Positions 33,190 to 42,306 of a stretch of 64,000 nt of DNA are shown in pieces (position 1 is the stretch's first letter; the number at the start of each line of letters is the position of its first letter). The DNA comes from Anaerolineales bacterium (GTDB taxonomy: Bacteria; Chloroflexota; Anaerolineae; Anaerolineales; Villigracilaceae), in NCBI GenBank assembly GCA_020634895.1, contig JACKAV010000004.1:124001-188000 (forward strand), written 5' to 3'. Made by a program: the position numbers and the translations under genes. The notes below the pieces were generated by a model. It worked only from the letters and a program-made list of their open reading frames with translations. It did not search any database and had not been told where the DNA came from.

Positions 33190-33918
33190 TTACGGATTTT
33201 TCTTGAATTTCACCAGCACCAGATTCTTCGAACAATCTGCGTAGGTGTTGATCGAGATATTGCCCGAAAGCGGAAGACCCGCCTGGTCAAGAATTTGAAT
33301 GGAAAGCAATCCATCTGAACCGATCGGCACTGTATCGAGGAAGAACTCAAAGCCCGATTTTCCATAAGCCGGGGCAATTCCGCTCACCGTCAGCTCGTTC
33401 TTGGATTTTCCGTTATAGAAGCCTGAAAGGCGGACGGCAATGCCAAGCATATCAGCGTTGTTCGAATCGATGATCGTCCCGGCAACGCCCTGCCAGTTGC
33501 AAGCCGCTTCCGGATGAATGATGGTGCTGTCGATATAAGTGACAGTTGCAGAGAACGGCGCCTTGGGAGTCTGTGTCGGCGTCGGTGTAACAGAAGGCGT
33601 GATCAGCGAAACAAGCGTCGGCGAAGGCGGAAGCGTGATCGTCGGAACCAGCGTCAATGTCGGTGTGTCGGTCGGTCCCGGCGGAGTGGCTGTCCATGTT
33701 GCCGGCGGCTGGATCTGGGTGATGGTGGCGGTGGGCGGTTGATTCCGCGCGGGGTTCAACAGGTTATAGGATGCGTTGGGTGTGGCAAAGATGGCAATAA
33801 CATACACGCCAATGCATAACATCAACACCAGCCCAAGGATGCTTAACATATCCCACAGGTCGAGCCGAATGGGATTTCGCGACGGCGAAGGGGTATCATC
33901 GTAATCGTATTTACTCAT
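33190..33918 (-). CDS. membrane-anchored exported protein with Pro/Thr linker
   Basis: A 242-aa protein. A short cytosolic start is followed by one membrane helix (about 23-45), then a Pro/Thr-rich linker of about 75 residues (TATPPGPTDTPTLTLVP...), then a beta-rich C-terminal domain of about 120 residues with two Cys (EAACNW and YADCSK) that could form a disulfide. The linker is the kind often glycosylated in exported proteins. The C-terminal domain is not recognised. It lies downstream of a PPIase lipoprotein gene on the same strand. Confidence 0.7.
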   Translation of the reverse strand: MSKYDYDDTPSPSRNPIRLDLWDMLSILGLVLMLCIGVYVIAIFATPNASYNLLNPARNQPPTATITQIQPPATWTATPPGPTDTPTLTLVPTITLPPSPTLVSLITPSVTPTPTQTPKAPFSATVTYIDSTIIHPEAACNWQGVAGTIIDSNNADMLGIAVRLSGFYNGKSKNELTVSGIAPAYGKSGFEFFLDTVPIGSDGLLSIQILDQAGLPLSGNISINTYADCSKNLVLVKFKKNP

Positions 33919-33944
33919 GGAAGTACTCCAAAATAATGCTTTTG

Positions 33945-34823
33945 CTATGGCGCCAGAACGACGTCGCTTTTTTCACGTTGATCTGCAATCCATTCTTTTA
34001 AGGCAAGTTCCTGCATGGCGAGCAGGGCATCGGGGGAAAGTTCATGCTCTGCGCGTTCGACAGCTTTAAAAATATGAAAACCGGCTTCGGTGGAAATGAT
34101 GCCGCTCACTTCGCCCTCTTGCAGGGCAAAGACCGCCTCGTCCGCACCCGAGTCAAGCAGATAACCCGGCGGCACCCAACCCAACTCACCGCGAGTGACC
34201 GGGTCATAGCGCGCCGCCAGCTCATCGAAATCCGTTCCGGCGTTCAATTCCTGCAATGCTGCCTGTGCATCCGCCTCATTATAGGTCAAAATCTGGCGCA
34301 GGTGAATCTGCTCCATCGAGGTTGGCACAGCCGCAATGATGTTGTCACGCATCCACGCCGCTTCGACGGAACGTTTCAAAGCGATGCGGAAGGAAGCGTC
34401 GTCATAGCCGTGAGACGACTGCCATTGACTTAACGCATCCGCGCCGCCAAGTTGACCCGCCAGCGCATCGATCCGCGACTGGAGGTCTGCGTCGGTCACT
34501 TCGAAGTTTTCCTTCCTCGCGGCTTGACTCAGCAACACCTGCGCGATCATATCCTCCAAAACCACTTGACCTGCCTCCTCATCAGAGAGGGAAAGTCCCT
34601 GCAGAGTGATGGATGATTGGTAACGCGCCAGTTCCGCGTTGAACTCGTCAAGGGTGATGTATTCGCCGTTGACAACCGCAGCAGACGGCGGCGGGGTAGG
34701 TGTGGGAGGCTCCGGCGTGGAAGTCGGTATGGAAGGGGTGGGCGTGCTTGAGGTCCCGAGGGAAGCGCAGGCAGATATCCCCACAGTGAGGAACAGTGTC
34801 AAAAAAATTCTTTTGAATTGCAT
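33945..34823 (-). CDS. peptidylprolyl isomerase/foldase lipoprotein (SurA/PrsA-like)
   Basis: A 292-aa lipoprotein. Signal peptide with lipobox GISAC (Cys19), then a Pro/Thr linker, then a SurA_N-type chaperone region (VNGEYITLDEFNAELARYQ...) and a parvulin PPIase domain (QIHLRQILTYNEADAQAALQEL...FDELAARYDP...GELGWVPPGYLL...EVSGIISTEAGFHIFKAVER). It should help exported proteins fold outside the membrane. The start is ATG 34823; an upstream extension would run through a palindromic repeat. It lies 82 nt beyond the groEL stop. Confidence 0.88.
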   Translation of the reverse strand: MQFKRIFLTLFLTVGISACASLGTSSTPTPSIPTSTPEPPTPTPPPSAAVVNGEYITLDEFNAELARYQSSITLQGLSLSDEEAGQVVLEDMIAQVLLSQAARKENFEVTDADLQSRIDALAGQLGGADALSQWQSSHGYDDASFRIALKRSVEAAWMRDNIIAAVPTSMEQIHLRQILTYNEADAQAALQELNAGTDFDELAARYDPVTRGELGWVPPGYLLDSGADEAVFALQEGEVSGIISTEAGFHIFKAVERAEHELSPDALLAMQELALKEWIADQREKSDVVLAP

Positions 34824-34857
34824 CCGTAAAATTATACCCGTTACGTTAATTAAAAAA

Positions 34858-34885
34858 GTAGGGGCGACGCATGCGTCGCCCCTAC
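34858..34885. repeat. palindromic GTAGGGGC repeat, copy 3
   Basis: GTAGGGGCGACGCA and TGCGTCGCCCCTAC form a perfect 28-bp palindrome without a spacer, 21 nt beyond the groEL stop. It shares its ends with the repeats at 5381 and 26481. Confidence 0.8.
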
Positions 34886-34905
34886 AATTATGTAGGCAGA
34901 TTATT

Positions 34906-36561
34906 TTAGTAATCCATGCCCATGCCGCCAGGAGGCATGGCAGGAGCCTTGTTCTCTTCAGGGATGTCGGTGATGAGCACATCCGTGGTGAGGATCATGG
35001 AGGCGATGGAGGCAGCGTTCTCGAGCGCGCCGCGCACAACCTTGACCGGGTCGATGACGCCGGCTTTGATCATGTCGGTGTACTGGCTGGTGAGGACGTT
35101 GAAGCCGATGTTCGGGTTCTTCTTCTCAGCAGCGGTGCGGCGGACGGTGTCGATGATGACGGAGCCGTCCTGACCAGCGTTGGAAGCCAGTTTGCGGATC
35201 GGGGCTTCGAGAGCCTTTTTGACGATGTTGATGCCGACCTTCACTTCTTCGGCTTCGTCTTCCTGAGCCTTGGCAAGTTTGTCAAGCTTGGTGGAAGCGT
35301 TGATGAGGGAAATTTCGCCGCCGGGGACGATGCCTTCTTCAACGGCTGCGCGGGCAGCGGAGAGGGCGTCTTCAACGCGGTGTTTCTTTTCCTTCATTTC
35401 GGTTTCGGTGGCAGCACCCACGCGGATGATCGCCACGCCGCCGCTCAACTTGGCGAGACGTTCCTGCAGTTTCTCGCGGTCGTAATCGCTGGTGCTCTTG
35501 TCGATCTCGATGCGGATTTCCTTGATGCGACCTTCGATGTCGGCCTTCTTGCCCTTGCCGCCAACGACGGTGGTGTTTTCCTTGTCGGAAACGATCTTCT
35601 CAGCGCGACCAAGGTCATTGACCGCGACGGATTCGAGCTTGCGTCCCATTTCTTCGGAGATGACCTGTCCGCCGGTGAGGACGGCGATATCCTGAAGCAT
35701 GGCTTTGCGGCGATCGCCGAAGCCGGGGGCTTTCACGGCGAGCACGTTGAGCATGCCGCGGATCTTGTTGAGGATGAGGGTGGCGAGTGCTTCACCGTCG
35801 ATGTCTTCGGCGATGATGACCAGTTCGCGCTTGCCAAGCTGGACGAGTTTCTCGAGCAGGGGAACGATATCCTGTGCGGCGGAGATCTTCTTGTCGTAGA
35901 TCAGAACATAAGCGTCACTGATCTGAGCTTCCATGGATTCAGCGTTGGTGATGAAATAGGGGGAGAGATAACCGCGGTCGAACTGCATACCTTCGACGAA
36001 TTCGGTTTCGAACTGCATCGTCTTGGATTCTTCGACGGTGATGACGCCGTCTTTGCCGACCTTGTCCATCACGTCGGCGATCAACTGACCGACTTCCTCG
36101 TCTGCGGCGGAGTTGGTCGCAACGGAGGCGATTTCGTCCTTGGTGTCGATCTTGACGGAGTTCTTCTTGAGTTCAGCCACGATGGTTTCGGTGGCGAGTT
36201 CGATGCCGCGTTTGAGGAGCATCGGGTTGTAACCGGCTTCGAGAGCCTTCAAACCTTCGTTCACAATGGCGTGCGCCAGAACGGTGGATGTGGTGGTGCC
36301 GTCACCGGCAATATCGTTGGTCTTCTGGGCGGCTTCCTTGAGAAGCTGGGCACCCATGTTCTCGAACGGATCTTCGAGTTCGATCTCCTTCGCCACGGAA
36401 ACACCGTCGTGAGTGATGGTGGGGGAACCGAACTTGCGATCGATCGCCACGTTGCGTCCCTTGGGACCAAGAGTGGCTGATACCGCATTCGCGACGGCGT
36501 TCATGCCGTTCTTCAGTTTGCGGCGTGCATCTTCGGAAAATACGAGTTGTTTTGCTGCCAT
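34906..36561 (-). CDS. groL: 60 kDa chaperonin GroEL
   Basis: A 551-aa chaperonin that folds proteins in an ATP-driven double ring with GroES. It reads MAAKQLVFSEDARRKLKNGMNAVANAVSATLGPKGRNVAID, with the ATP motifs GDGTTT and the C-terminal half complete, and ends in PPGGMGMDY, a short Gly-Met tail. Length is slightly above average. It is transcribed with groES from a CIRCE-controlled promoter; the 83-nt gap between them is larger than usual and contains a GC-rich inverted repeat (CGCGGAACGGCGCCGCG). Confidence 0.98.
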   Translation of the reverse strand: MAAKQLVFSEDARRKLKNGMNAVANAVSATLGPKGRNVAIDRKFGSPTITHDGVSVAKEIELEDPFENMGAQLLKEAAQKTNDIAGDGTTTSTVLAHAIVNEGLKALEAGYNPMLLKRGIELATETIVAELKKNSVKIDTKDEIASVATNSAADEEVGQLIADVMDKVGKDGVITVEESKTMQFETEFVEGMQFDRGYLSPYFITNAESMEAQISDAYVLIYDKKISAAQDIVPLLEKLVQLGKRELVIIAEDIDGEALATLILNKIRGMLNVLAVKAPGFGDRRKAMLQDIAVLTGGQVISEEMGRKLESVAVNDLGRAEKIVSDKENTTVVGGKGKKADIEGRIKEIRIEIDKSTSDYDREKLQERLAKLSGGVAIIRVGAATETEMKEKKHRVEDALSAARAAVEEGIVPGGEISLINASTKLDKLAKAQEDEAEEVKVGINIVKKALEAPIRKLASNAGQDGSVIIDTVRRTAAEKKNPNIGFNVLTSQYTDMIKAGVIDPVKVVRGALENAASIASMILTTDVLITDIPEENKAPAMPPGGMGMDY

Positions 36562-36644
36562 AATTCACTTCCTCTTTTTTTATTCAGAAATTTATACGCT
36601 TCAGGCGCGGAACGGCGCCGCGTTCGGCGCCAGGAGCGACTGAA

Positions 36645-36941
36645 TTAACCTACAATACCGAGAATGTCGCTCTCGCGCAAAATGAGCAACTTCTTGCCGT
36701 CCATTTTCACTTCGGTGCCCGAGTATTTTGCGAACAAAATAATGTCACCGACTTTCACGTCCATGGCGACACGGTCGCCGCTATCGTTGCGGTCACCGGG
36801 ACCAGCCGCCAAGACCTTGCCCTGCTGGGGTTTTTCCTTTGCGGTTTCGGGGAGGATGATGCCACTCGCGGTGGTTTCCTCCTGCTCAACGGGCTCGATC
36901 AACACGCGGCTGCCGAGGGGTTTGAACGAAATTTTTGCCAT
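36645..36941 (-). CDS. groES: 10 kDa co-chaperonin GroES
   Basis: A 98-aa GroES (FKPLGSRVLIEPVEQEETTASGIILPETAKEKPQQGKVLAAGPG...). The mobile loop (ETTASGIILP) and roof are normal. AGGAGG precedes the ATG by 6-7 nt. It heads the groESL operon behind a perfect CIRCE operator. Confidence 0.98.
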   Translation of the reverse strand: MAKISFKPLGSRVLIEPVEQEETTASGIILPETAKEKPQQGKVLAAGPGDRNDSGDRVAMDVKVGDIILFAKYSGTEVKMDGKKLLILRESDILGIVG

Positions 36942-36981
36942 TAGATGCCTCCTGTAAGGTTAATTCAAATATTCAAAGAAT

Positions 36982-37008
36982 TAGCACTCGGTCAATTTGA
37001 GTGCTAAA
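36982..37008 (-). promoter_or_regulatory. CIRCE operator (HrcA-binding site) of groESL
   Basis: TTAGCACTC-N9-GAGTGCTAA is a perfect match to the CIRCE consensus. It lies between the promoter and the groES start, about 40 nt before the ATG, where the HrcA repressor would block transcription in the absence of heat stress. No hrcA gene is in the window. Confidence 0.97.
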
Positions 37009-37013
37009 CGCTA

Positions 37014-37041
37014 TCTTACCCAGTATAAATATCAACGTCAA
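37014..37041 (-). promoter_or_regulatory. groESL promoter
   Basis: Minus strand: TTGACG (37036-37041) and TAAGAT (37014-37019) are separated by 16 nt, directly upstream of CIRCE, as expected for HrcA-controlled vegetative transcription. The 160 nt beyond it, up to 37204, hold nothing I recognise. Confidence 0.75.
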
Positions 37042-37204
37042 GGGGGAATATAAAAATTCTTACAAAGTTCTGATGACAAGCCCGCCCGCCTCTTTCCCGT
37101 ACTTGTGCCTGTCTCACCACCCAAGCCTTGTGCCCAGCCTGTTATTTCCGCTCTTTCCGGTGCTATTGCGGATTAATAACTCATCCTGTTGAAAACAACA
37201 CTGT

Positions 37205-37288
37205 TTTCCCTCACCCTACCCCTCTCCCAAAGGGAGAGAAGAACTCCCTTCCCCTTCGGGGGAAGGGCTGGGGATGAGGGAGCATAAA
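37205..37288. repeat. about 80-bp interspersed repeat, copy 2
   Basis: Near-identical to 5411-5492, in the same orientation, with a few substitutions and a 1-2 nt indel (AGAGAAGAACTCCC versus AGAGGGAACTCCC). It is located between the groESL promoter and the 3' end of the TPR gene. Confidence 0.7.
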
Positions 37289-37356
37289 TCGTCAACTGGA
37301 GATTGCCCGATTATTTTGGAAAAGCGCATGAATCCCTGAAAGAGTCAAATACAAAT

Positions 37357-38781
37357 TTACGGGGTAGGCGTCGGCTCGACCATTGCCGGTTCAGTTGTCG
37401 GCGTGGAAGAAGAGGCGGAAGAGGTCGGCTCCGGGTCAAATGTGCAGATGGTCCGCACCACAGCCATATCCGCGGCAATGTTCGGGTCCGAAATATATTC
37501 GGAGGTTTCGACGATCCTCGCCACATCCAACGCCTGCGGACAGTAATTGACCTTCGGCGTGCTCAACGCCGCCAGCTCCGAGGCGTAGACGTCATAATAA
37601 TAGACCGTGCTGCTATCGAGCGGCAGCCCAGGAACTTCGGAGGGTTCGTCGTTCGGTCCGCACCCGCCGCGACCGTCGCAGGATTGTTCCGCCGTACAGC
37701 CGTTGATGGCGCATCCCAACGCGAGAATGCCCGTTTCGTAATTGCGGTTCTTGTGATACAGCATTCCCAACTCGCCGTAAAGGACGGGGTTGAACGGTTC
37801 GAATTCAATCGCCTTTTGGATATTGCGAATGGCAATGAAAAACTCACCCATTTGAGAATAGGTCTTGGCGATGGAAATATAAGGCGCCGGATCTTCCACG
37901 CCCAACTGCTGGTTGATGCGTGCGGTCTGCGCGAAATATTCCAACGACTTTTCGAACAATTGTCGCTGTACATCTTCGTTCGGGCTTTCAAAGGCGAGAC
38001 GGCGATAACCTGCACCGGCACGCAAATAAAGGAATGTCAGATTTGGCGCGATGGCTATGGCGCGGTCATAGGCTTCAATGGCGAGTGCATACTCGCCCAA
38101 AGACTCAAGCACATAGGCATGGACGCGGTGAACGTCCATCAAAGAAGAATCATCCGCCAGCGCCTGCTCGATGACCTGCTGCGCCTGAGTCCATTTTTGC
38201 TGATCGACCAATACTTCGGCATAGAAGGATTGCGCGAGCACGTTCGCATTATCCAACTGAATGGCGCGGACAGCCTCCTGTTCGGATTTCGTCAGCAGGG
38301 ACTGCCTTTCGCGCGCGTCGGAAATATAGGAAGCTTTCCAATCCAATGCAAAGGCGTAGACGGCATGTGCGTAGCTGCTATCCGGGTTGACCTCCACGGC
38401 TTTTTCAGCGGAAGTGATGGCTTCGTCCAAACGGGCGAGGATCTGCTCCTGCTGAACGATCAACGCGGTGGAATACGTCTGCACGCGGGAAAGCTGCGCC
38501 CAGACCTCGGCGTTGGTCGGGTCGACGTTCGCGGCTTCCTGATAGGCTTCGATGGCGGCGTCCAATTGACCGGCGGTGAAGTAGGCGTCCCCTTCGAGCG
38601 TGTAGGAGGCGGCGAAGCGCGTGGGAGTGGGCGTAGGCAGGAACAGCGGCTTCACATCCCCCTTCTGCACAGAGCGGATGAGCCAAATGCCCGCCAGGAT
38701 CAACACGACGAAAAAGAACATGCGGTAGATGCCCGTCTCGTCGCGGCGGCGGAAGATACTGCGTCGCTGGTAGATGTTCAT
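37357..38781 (-). CDS. TPR-repeat membrane-anchored protein (second of pair)
   Basis: A 474-aa protein. One N-terminal membrane helix (MFFFVVLILAGIWLI, about 20-36), a short PTPTPT linker, then TPR repeats over about residues 60-340 (for example DAAIEAYQEAANVDPTNAEVW, ALAIEAYDRAIAIAPNLTFLY), a Cys-containing region (GCAINGCTAEQSCDGRGGCGP) and a Pro/Thr-rich tail. It is probably an extracytoplasmic protein-interaction scaffold. The start overlaps the stop of the upstream TPR gene by 4 nt (ATGA). The partner is unknown. Confidence 0.8.
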   Translation of the reverse strand: MNIYQRRSIFRRRDETGIYRMFFFVVLILAGIWLIRSVQKGDVKPLFLPTPTPTRFAASYTLEGDAYFTAGQLDAAIEAYQEAANVDPTNAEVWAQLSRVQTYSTALIVQQEQILARLDEAITSAEKAVEVNPDSSYAHAVYAFALDWKASYISDARERQSLLTKSEQEAVRAIQLDNANVLAQSFYAEVLVDQQKWTQAQQVIEQALADDSSLMDVHRVHAYVLESLGEYALAIEAYDRAIAIAPNLTFLYLRAGAGYRRLAFESPNEDVQRQLFEKSLEYFAQTARINQQLGVEDPAPYISIAKTYSQMGEFFIAIRNIQKAIEFEPFNPVLYGELGMLYHKNRNYETGILALGCAINGCTAEQSCDGRGGCGPNDEPSEVPGLPLDSSTVYYYDVYASELAALSTPKVNYCPQALDVARIVETSEYISDPNIAADMAVVRTICTFDPEPTSSASSSTPTTEPAMVEPTPTP

Positions 38782-40043
38782 GGCGTGGGCGTAGCTTCCG
38801 CCTCGGGCGTGGATTCAACTGTCGGCGTGGTAAGAGGCGTGGTGTTTCCTTCCGAGAGATTCTGTTCGCAGCGGTTGACGATCTCGTTGGCGTTGTCCAC
38901 TGCCAGTTCATCCGAAGGGATGCGCGAGATGATCAACTGTGCGATCTGCAAGGCTTCACCGCATTGATTGGTACGCGCCAGCGCCAGCCCGTAGGTGAAA
39001 TAATATTCGGCAATGCGCGGATTATCGGGCGTGAGGTTGATGACCTCCATTTCATGACCATCATCCGAAAGCCCGCCCTTGACCACATAGGACAATTCCT
39101 TGATGGCTTCGGGCCAGTAGGCATTGCGGTACAGCATGACGCCATAATTTCCGCGCAGATTCGTATCGGCGGGATTATCCGTCACGGATGACTCCGCATA
39201 CTGCATGGCTTTCCCATATTCACCGATGGTGGCGTAGGTACGCGAAAGCAATAGGTCGGGGTTGGGATCTTCGGGGTTGAGCGCGTTCGCTTTTGTGAAC
39301 GCCTCCACAGCCTTGTCGTAAATTCCGAGAATGCGGTAGTTACGCCCGATGGCTAGATAAAGGTCGCCGATGTTGGCGTTGATGGCAATGGCGGCTTCGT
39401 ATTCGCGGATGGCTTCCTCGTAGTTGCCGGTCGCCTCCAGAATATATCCGCGGGCGCGATGGGTTTCGAGCAGGTCGGGCGCAAGCGCCTGCGCTACTTT
39501 GGATTCTTCGATGGCTTTTTCAACGCCGTCAAAGCCGCCCACTCCGCTGTAATACGAATCGACTAATATTTCCACATAATAAGCATGCGCGAGGGCATTA
39601 TTCGGGTCGAGTTCCAAAGCGCGCTTGACGCTCGATTCAGCTTCCAGATAATTTCCCTGAAAATTCAGCGCCCACCCGCGGACAGCGTGCGCCATGGAAT
39701 TTCCCGGGTTGAGTAGGAGCGCGTCTTCGGCTGCGGTCTGCGCTTCTTTATATTTGCCCGCAAACGCCAAGGTCCGCGCCAGCATGATATGCGTGGACGG
39801 GTTATCAGGCGCGGAGACCACCGCCTCCTGATAGGCGTCAATGGCAGGCACAAGTTTGCCCTGATCGAAAAGCGACTCCGCCTCGGAAATGAGCGTTTCC
39901 GGTGAAATGGTGGGTGTGGGAGTAGGCACACCGAGCGGCTGGATATCCGCAACCACGAAACGATTAACATACGCCGCCGCCAGCACCAGCAGGCTTAGCA
40001 GAATTATGCGGAACCAATTCGGGCGGGTCCGCCTTTTGTTCAT
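38778..40043 (-). CDS. TPR-repeat membrane-anchored protein (first of pair)
   Basis: A 421-aa protein with one N-terminal membrane helix (FRIILLSLLVLAAAYVNRF), a PTPTPTI linker and about eight TPR-like units (KLVPAIDAYQEAVVSAPDNPSTH, NYEEAIREYEAAIAINANIGDLY, IYDKAVEAFTKANALNPEDPNPD). The start is ATG 40043 (MNKRRTRPNWF); another ATG at 40070 would add nine residues. It has the same architecture as the next gene, so the two are duplicated partners that are translationally coupled. It faces trmD with a 150-nt intergenic region. Confidence 0.8.
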   Translation of the reverse strand: MNKRRTRPNWFRIILLSLLVLAAAYVNRFVVADIQPLGVPTPTPTISPETLISEAESLFDQGKLVPAIDAYQEAVVSAPDNPSTHIMLARTLAFAGKYKEAQTAAEDALLLNPGNSMAHAVRGWALNFQGNYLEAESSVKRALELDPNNALAHAYYVEILVDSYYSGVGGFDGVEKAIEESKVAQALAPDLLETHRARGYILEATGNYEEAIREYEAAIAINANIGDLYLAIGRNYRILGIYDKAVEAFTKANALNPEDPNPDLLLSRTYATIGEYGKAMQYAESSVTDNPADTNLRGNYGVMLYRNAYWPEAIKELSYVVKGGLSDDGHEMEVINLTPDNPRIAEYYFTYGLALARTNQCGEALQIAQLIISRIPSDELAVDNANEIVNRCEQNLSEGNTTPLTTPTVESTPEAEATPTP

Positions 40044-40182
40044 ACTCCATTTACTTCCTCTTAGATACATAAATTCATATTACCTTCGCGTGAAATCGCA
40101 GTCAAGTGAACTTCTACTGACCGTCTCATAATCATTTAACTTCAGTTTAAGAATCGCAGCACTCCGTAATTCACCTCTTATA

Positions 40183-40191
40183 TGCTAAAAT
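40183..40191 (+). promoter_or_regulatory. extended -10 promoter, leaderless start of trmD
   Basis: TGCTAAAAT (TGn-extended -10) ends exactly 6 nt before the ATG at 40198. No ribosome-binding site is present between the box and the start. Confidence 0.6.
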
Positions 40192-40197
40192 CGCGCC

Positions 40198-40977
40198 ATG
40201 CAATTTGAGGTATTTACCCTCCTGCCCGAAGTTTTCCCATCCTATCTTGAAACCAGCATAATCAAACGCGCTCGCGAACGGGGATTGATCGACGTGCGCC
40301 TGCACAACATCCGCGATTATACCCACGATAAACACCACACCACCGACGACGCTCCATACGGCGGAGGCGGCGGGATGGTGATGAAGCCCGAGCCAGTCTT
40401 CGAGGCGGTCGAATCCGTTCTGGGGACCGCTTCGCCTCAATCCGCGCCGGAGGCTGATTCGAACATCCCGATCATTCTCCTCACCCCGCAGGGGCGCGTC
40501 TTCAACCAGACCATCGCCAAGGAACTCTCCCAATATCCGCGCATCGCCCTTTTATGCGGACGGTACGAAGGCGTTGACGAACGCATCCGCGAAGAACTCG
40601 TCACCGACGAGATTTCCATCGGCGATTTCGTGCTGACCGGCGGCGAACTGCCCGCGCTCCTCCTCATCGACGCGGTCTCGCGCCTCCTGCCGGATGTACT
40701 CGGCGATCCCACCGGCGCGGAAGACGACTCACACGCCATGGGTCTGTTGGAATATCCGCACTACACACGTCCGCCTGAGTTTCGCGGCTCCAAAGTGCCG
40801 GACGTTCTTCTTTCCGGCGATCACGCCAAAATAGAAAAATGGCGCAGGGAACAGGCATTGGAGCGAACATTTAACAAACGTCCCGATATGCTTGAAAAGG
40901 CAGATCTTACAAAGGAAGACTTGAAACTTCTGAAAAAATTAAAAGAACAACAAACTGATAATGAACAAACAGGTTAG
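40198..40977 (+). CDS. trmD: tRNA (guanine-N1)-methyltransferase TrmD
   Basis: A 259-aa SPOUT enzyme that methylates G37 of tRNAs to prevent frameshifting. FEVFTLLPEVFPSYLETSII, YGGGGGMVMKPEP, CGRYEGVDERI, and SIGDFVLTGGELPALLLIDA (the SAM knot) are diagnostic. A C-terminal basic and Lys-rich tail follows. The usual neighbours (rpsP, rimM, rplS) are absent. It probably has a leaderless mRNA. Confidence 0.97.
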   Translation: MQFEVFTLLPEVFPSYLETSIIKRARERGLIDVRLHNIRDYTHDKHHTTDDAPYGGGGGMVMKPEPVFEAVESVLGTASPQSAPEADSNIPIILLTPQGRVFNQTIAKELSQYPRIALLCGRYEGVDERIREELVTDEISIGDFVLTGGELPALLLIDAVSRLLPDVLGDPTGAEDDSHAMGLLEYPHYTRPPEFRGSKVPDVLLSGDHAKIEKWRREQALERTFNKRPDMLEKADLTKEDLKLLKKLKEQQTDNEQTG

Positions 40978-41038
40978 CAGTTTTACGAGACAATAATCCG
41001 ATCATCATTCGCAAATCGTAAATCGAAGGAGATGCAGC

Positions 41039-42292
41039 ATGTCAACAAAGTTCAATTACGGCAGGATATTTTTACTCGGTTTCGGTTTCTTTGGCGTAAG
41101 CGTTATCTGGGGTATATATAACGCATTCGTCCCCATCTTTCTGGCAAATAAATTCAGTCTCGCCCCGGCATGGATCGGCTTCTTCATGACGCTGGATAAC
41201 ATTGCCGCATTGTTCATCCAACCTCCCGTCGGTGCGTGGAGCGACCGCCTGCGCACGCCGATAGGACGGCGTATGCCGTTCATTTTGGTCGGTGCGCCAT
41301 TGGGAGCACTGGCGTTCGGTTTCATTCCTCTAGCGGCGGTGCTTCCGCTCTTTGTGGCGTGTACCAGCACCTTGTTATTGAGCATGGCATTGTGGCGCAC
41401 ACCGGTTGTGGCGCTCATGCCTGATATCACCCCTTCTCAATATCGCTCACAGGCGAATGGCATCATCAACTTTATGGGTGGTATTGGAGCCATCATTGCA
41501 TTTTTGGTCGGGTCATCGCTTTATCGAATCAACCCAAACTTTCCGTTTTGGATGGGCTCAGGTTTGGTTATCCTTTCTTCTCTTTTGTTATTCATCTTCA
41601 TTAAAGAACCGCACAATTATGAAGATGCCTCACACGAACCGGATATGTTCGCCAGCCTGCGTGAAGTAATTGCGGACAAAGAGAAAAGCGCGATTCGCCT
41701 CTTCCTTGCCATCTTTGCATGGTTTGTCGGCTATAACGCCATTGAAGCCTTTTTCACGCTATATGCCGTCAACCACCTCGGCTTGAACGAAGCGGACGGC
41801 GCGGGTCTGTTGGGGCATCTCTCGCTTATCTTCGTCCTCTTTGCGTTGGTGGCTGGTGTCATCGGTGCGCGAGCGGGTCGGCGAGTGACGATCAGTGCGG
41901 GGCTGATTTTATTGGGCAGTTTTATCTTTGCGGCATATGTCATACCGGTTGAAACGCTCATCACCCCGTTGACAAAGGTCCCGGTGCTTGGCACCATTCG
42001 TGTTATCAGTCTGTTCTTGATGGGTGCCGGCGCCTCATGGGCGCTCATCAACATAAATTCACTGCCCATGGTTGTGGATATGACCACCTCTGCACGCCTT
42101 GGCACGTACACCGGTTTATATTATCTATTCTCCACCCTGGCGGCGATTGCGGGTCCCATTATCAACGGCGGGATCGTGCAATTGAGCGGCAATAATTACA
42201 ACCTGATGATGCTTGCCGCCCCGTTGTTCATGGTGATCGCTTTGGTATTGATGCTCGGCGTGAAGCGCGGCGAGGCGGTTATCGCTGAATAA
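41039..42292 (+). CDS. MFS transporter (SLC45/GPH sugar-transporter-like)
   Basis: A 417-aa inner-membrane transporter with about 12 helices. The loop GAWSDRLRTPIGRRMPFILVGAP is the motif-A variant of the glycoside-pentoside-hexuronide/SLC45 disaccharide transporters. QYRSQANGIINFMGGIGAI and the C-terminal half fit. The substrate is probably a sugar or glycoside, but the next genes encode BMP nucleoside-binding proteins, so a nucleoside is also thinkable. GGAGATGCAGC precedes the ATG. The 61-nt gap after trmD contains an AATCGTAAATCG micro-repeat. Confidence 0.85.
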   Translation: MSTKFNYGRIFLLGFGFFGVSVIWGIYNAFVPIFLANKFSLAPAWIGFFMTLDNIAALFIQPPVGAWSDRLRTPIGRRMPFILVGAPLGALAFGFIPLAAVLPLFVACTSTLLLSMALWRTPVVALMPDITPSQYRSQANGIINFMGGIGAIIAFLVGSSLYRINPNFPFWMGSGLVILSSLLLFIFIKEPHNYEDASHEPDMFASLREVIADKEKSAIRLFLAIFAWFVGYNAIEAFFTLYAVNHLGLNEADGAGLLGHLSLIFVLFALVAGVIGARAGRRVTISAGLILLGSFIFAAYVIPVETLITPLTKVPVLGTIRVISLFLMGAGASWALININSLPMVVDMTTSARLGTYTGLYYLFSTLAAIAGPIINGGIVQLSGNNYNLMMLAAPLFMVIALVLMLGVKRGEAVIAE

Positions 42293-42306
42293 CCACGAGT
42301 AATAAT

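Noticed and set aside
34639..36480. A very long open frame on the plus strand opposite groEL (613 codons).
   Set aside because: It is the mirror of the groEL coding sequence, with GC-biased third positions; the product is Gly/Asp-rich with no domain, and groEL itself is fully conserved.
37303..38967. A 554-codon open frame opposite the TPR gene.
   Set aside because: Antisense shadow of a TPR-coding gene; rich in Arg and His, no recognisable domain, no ribosome-binding site.
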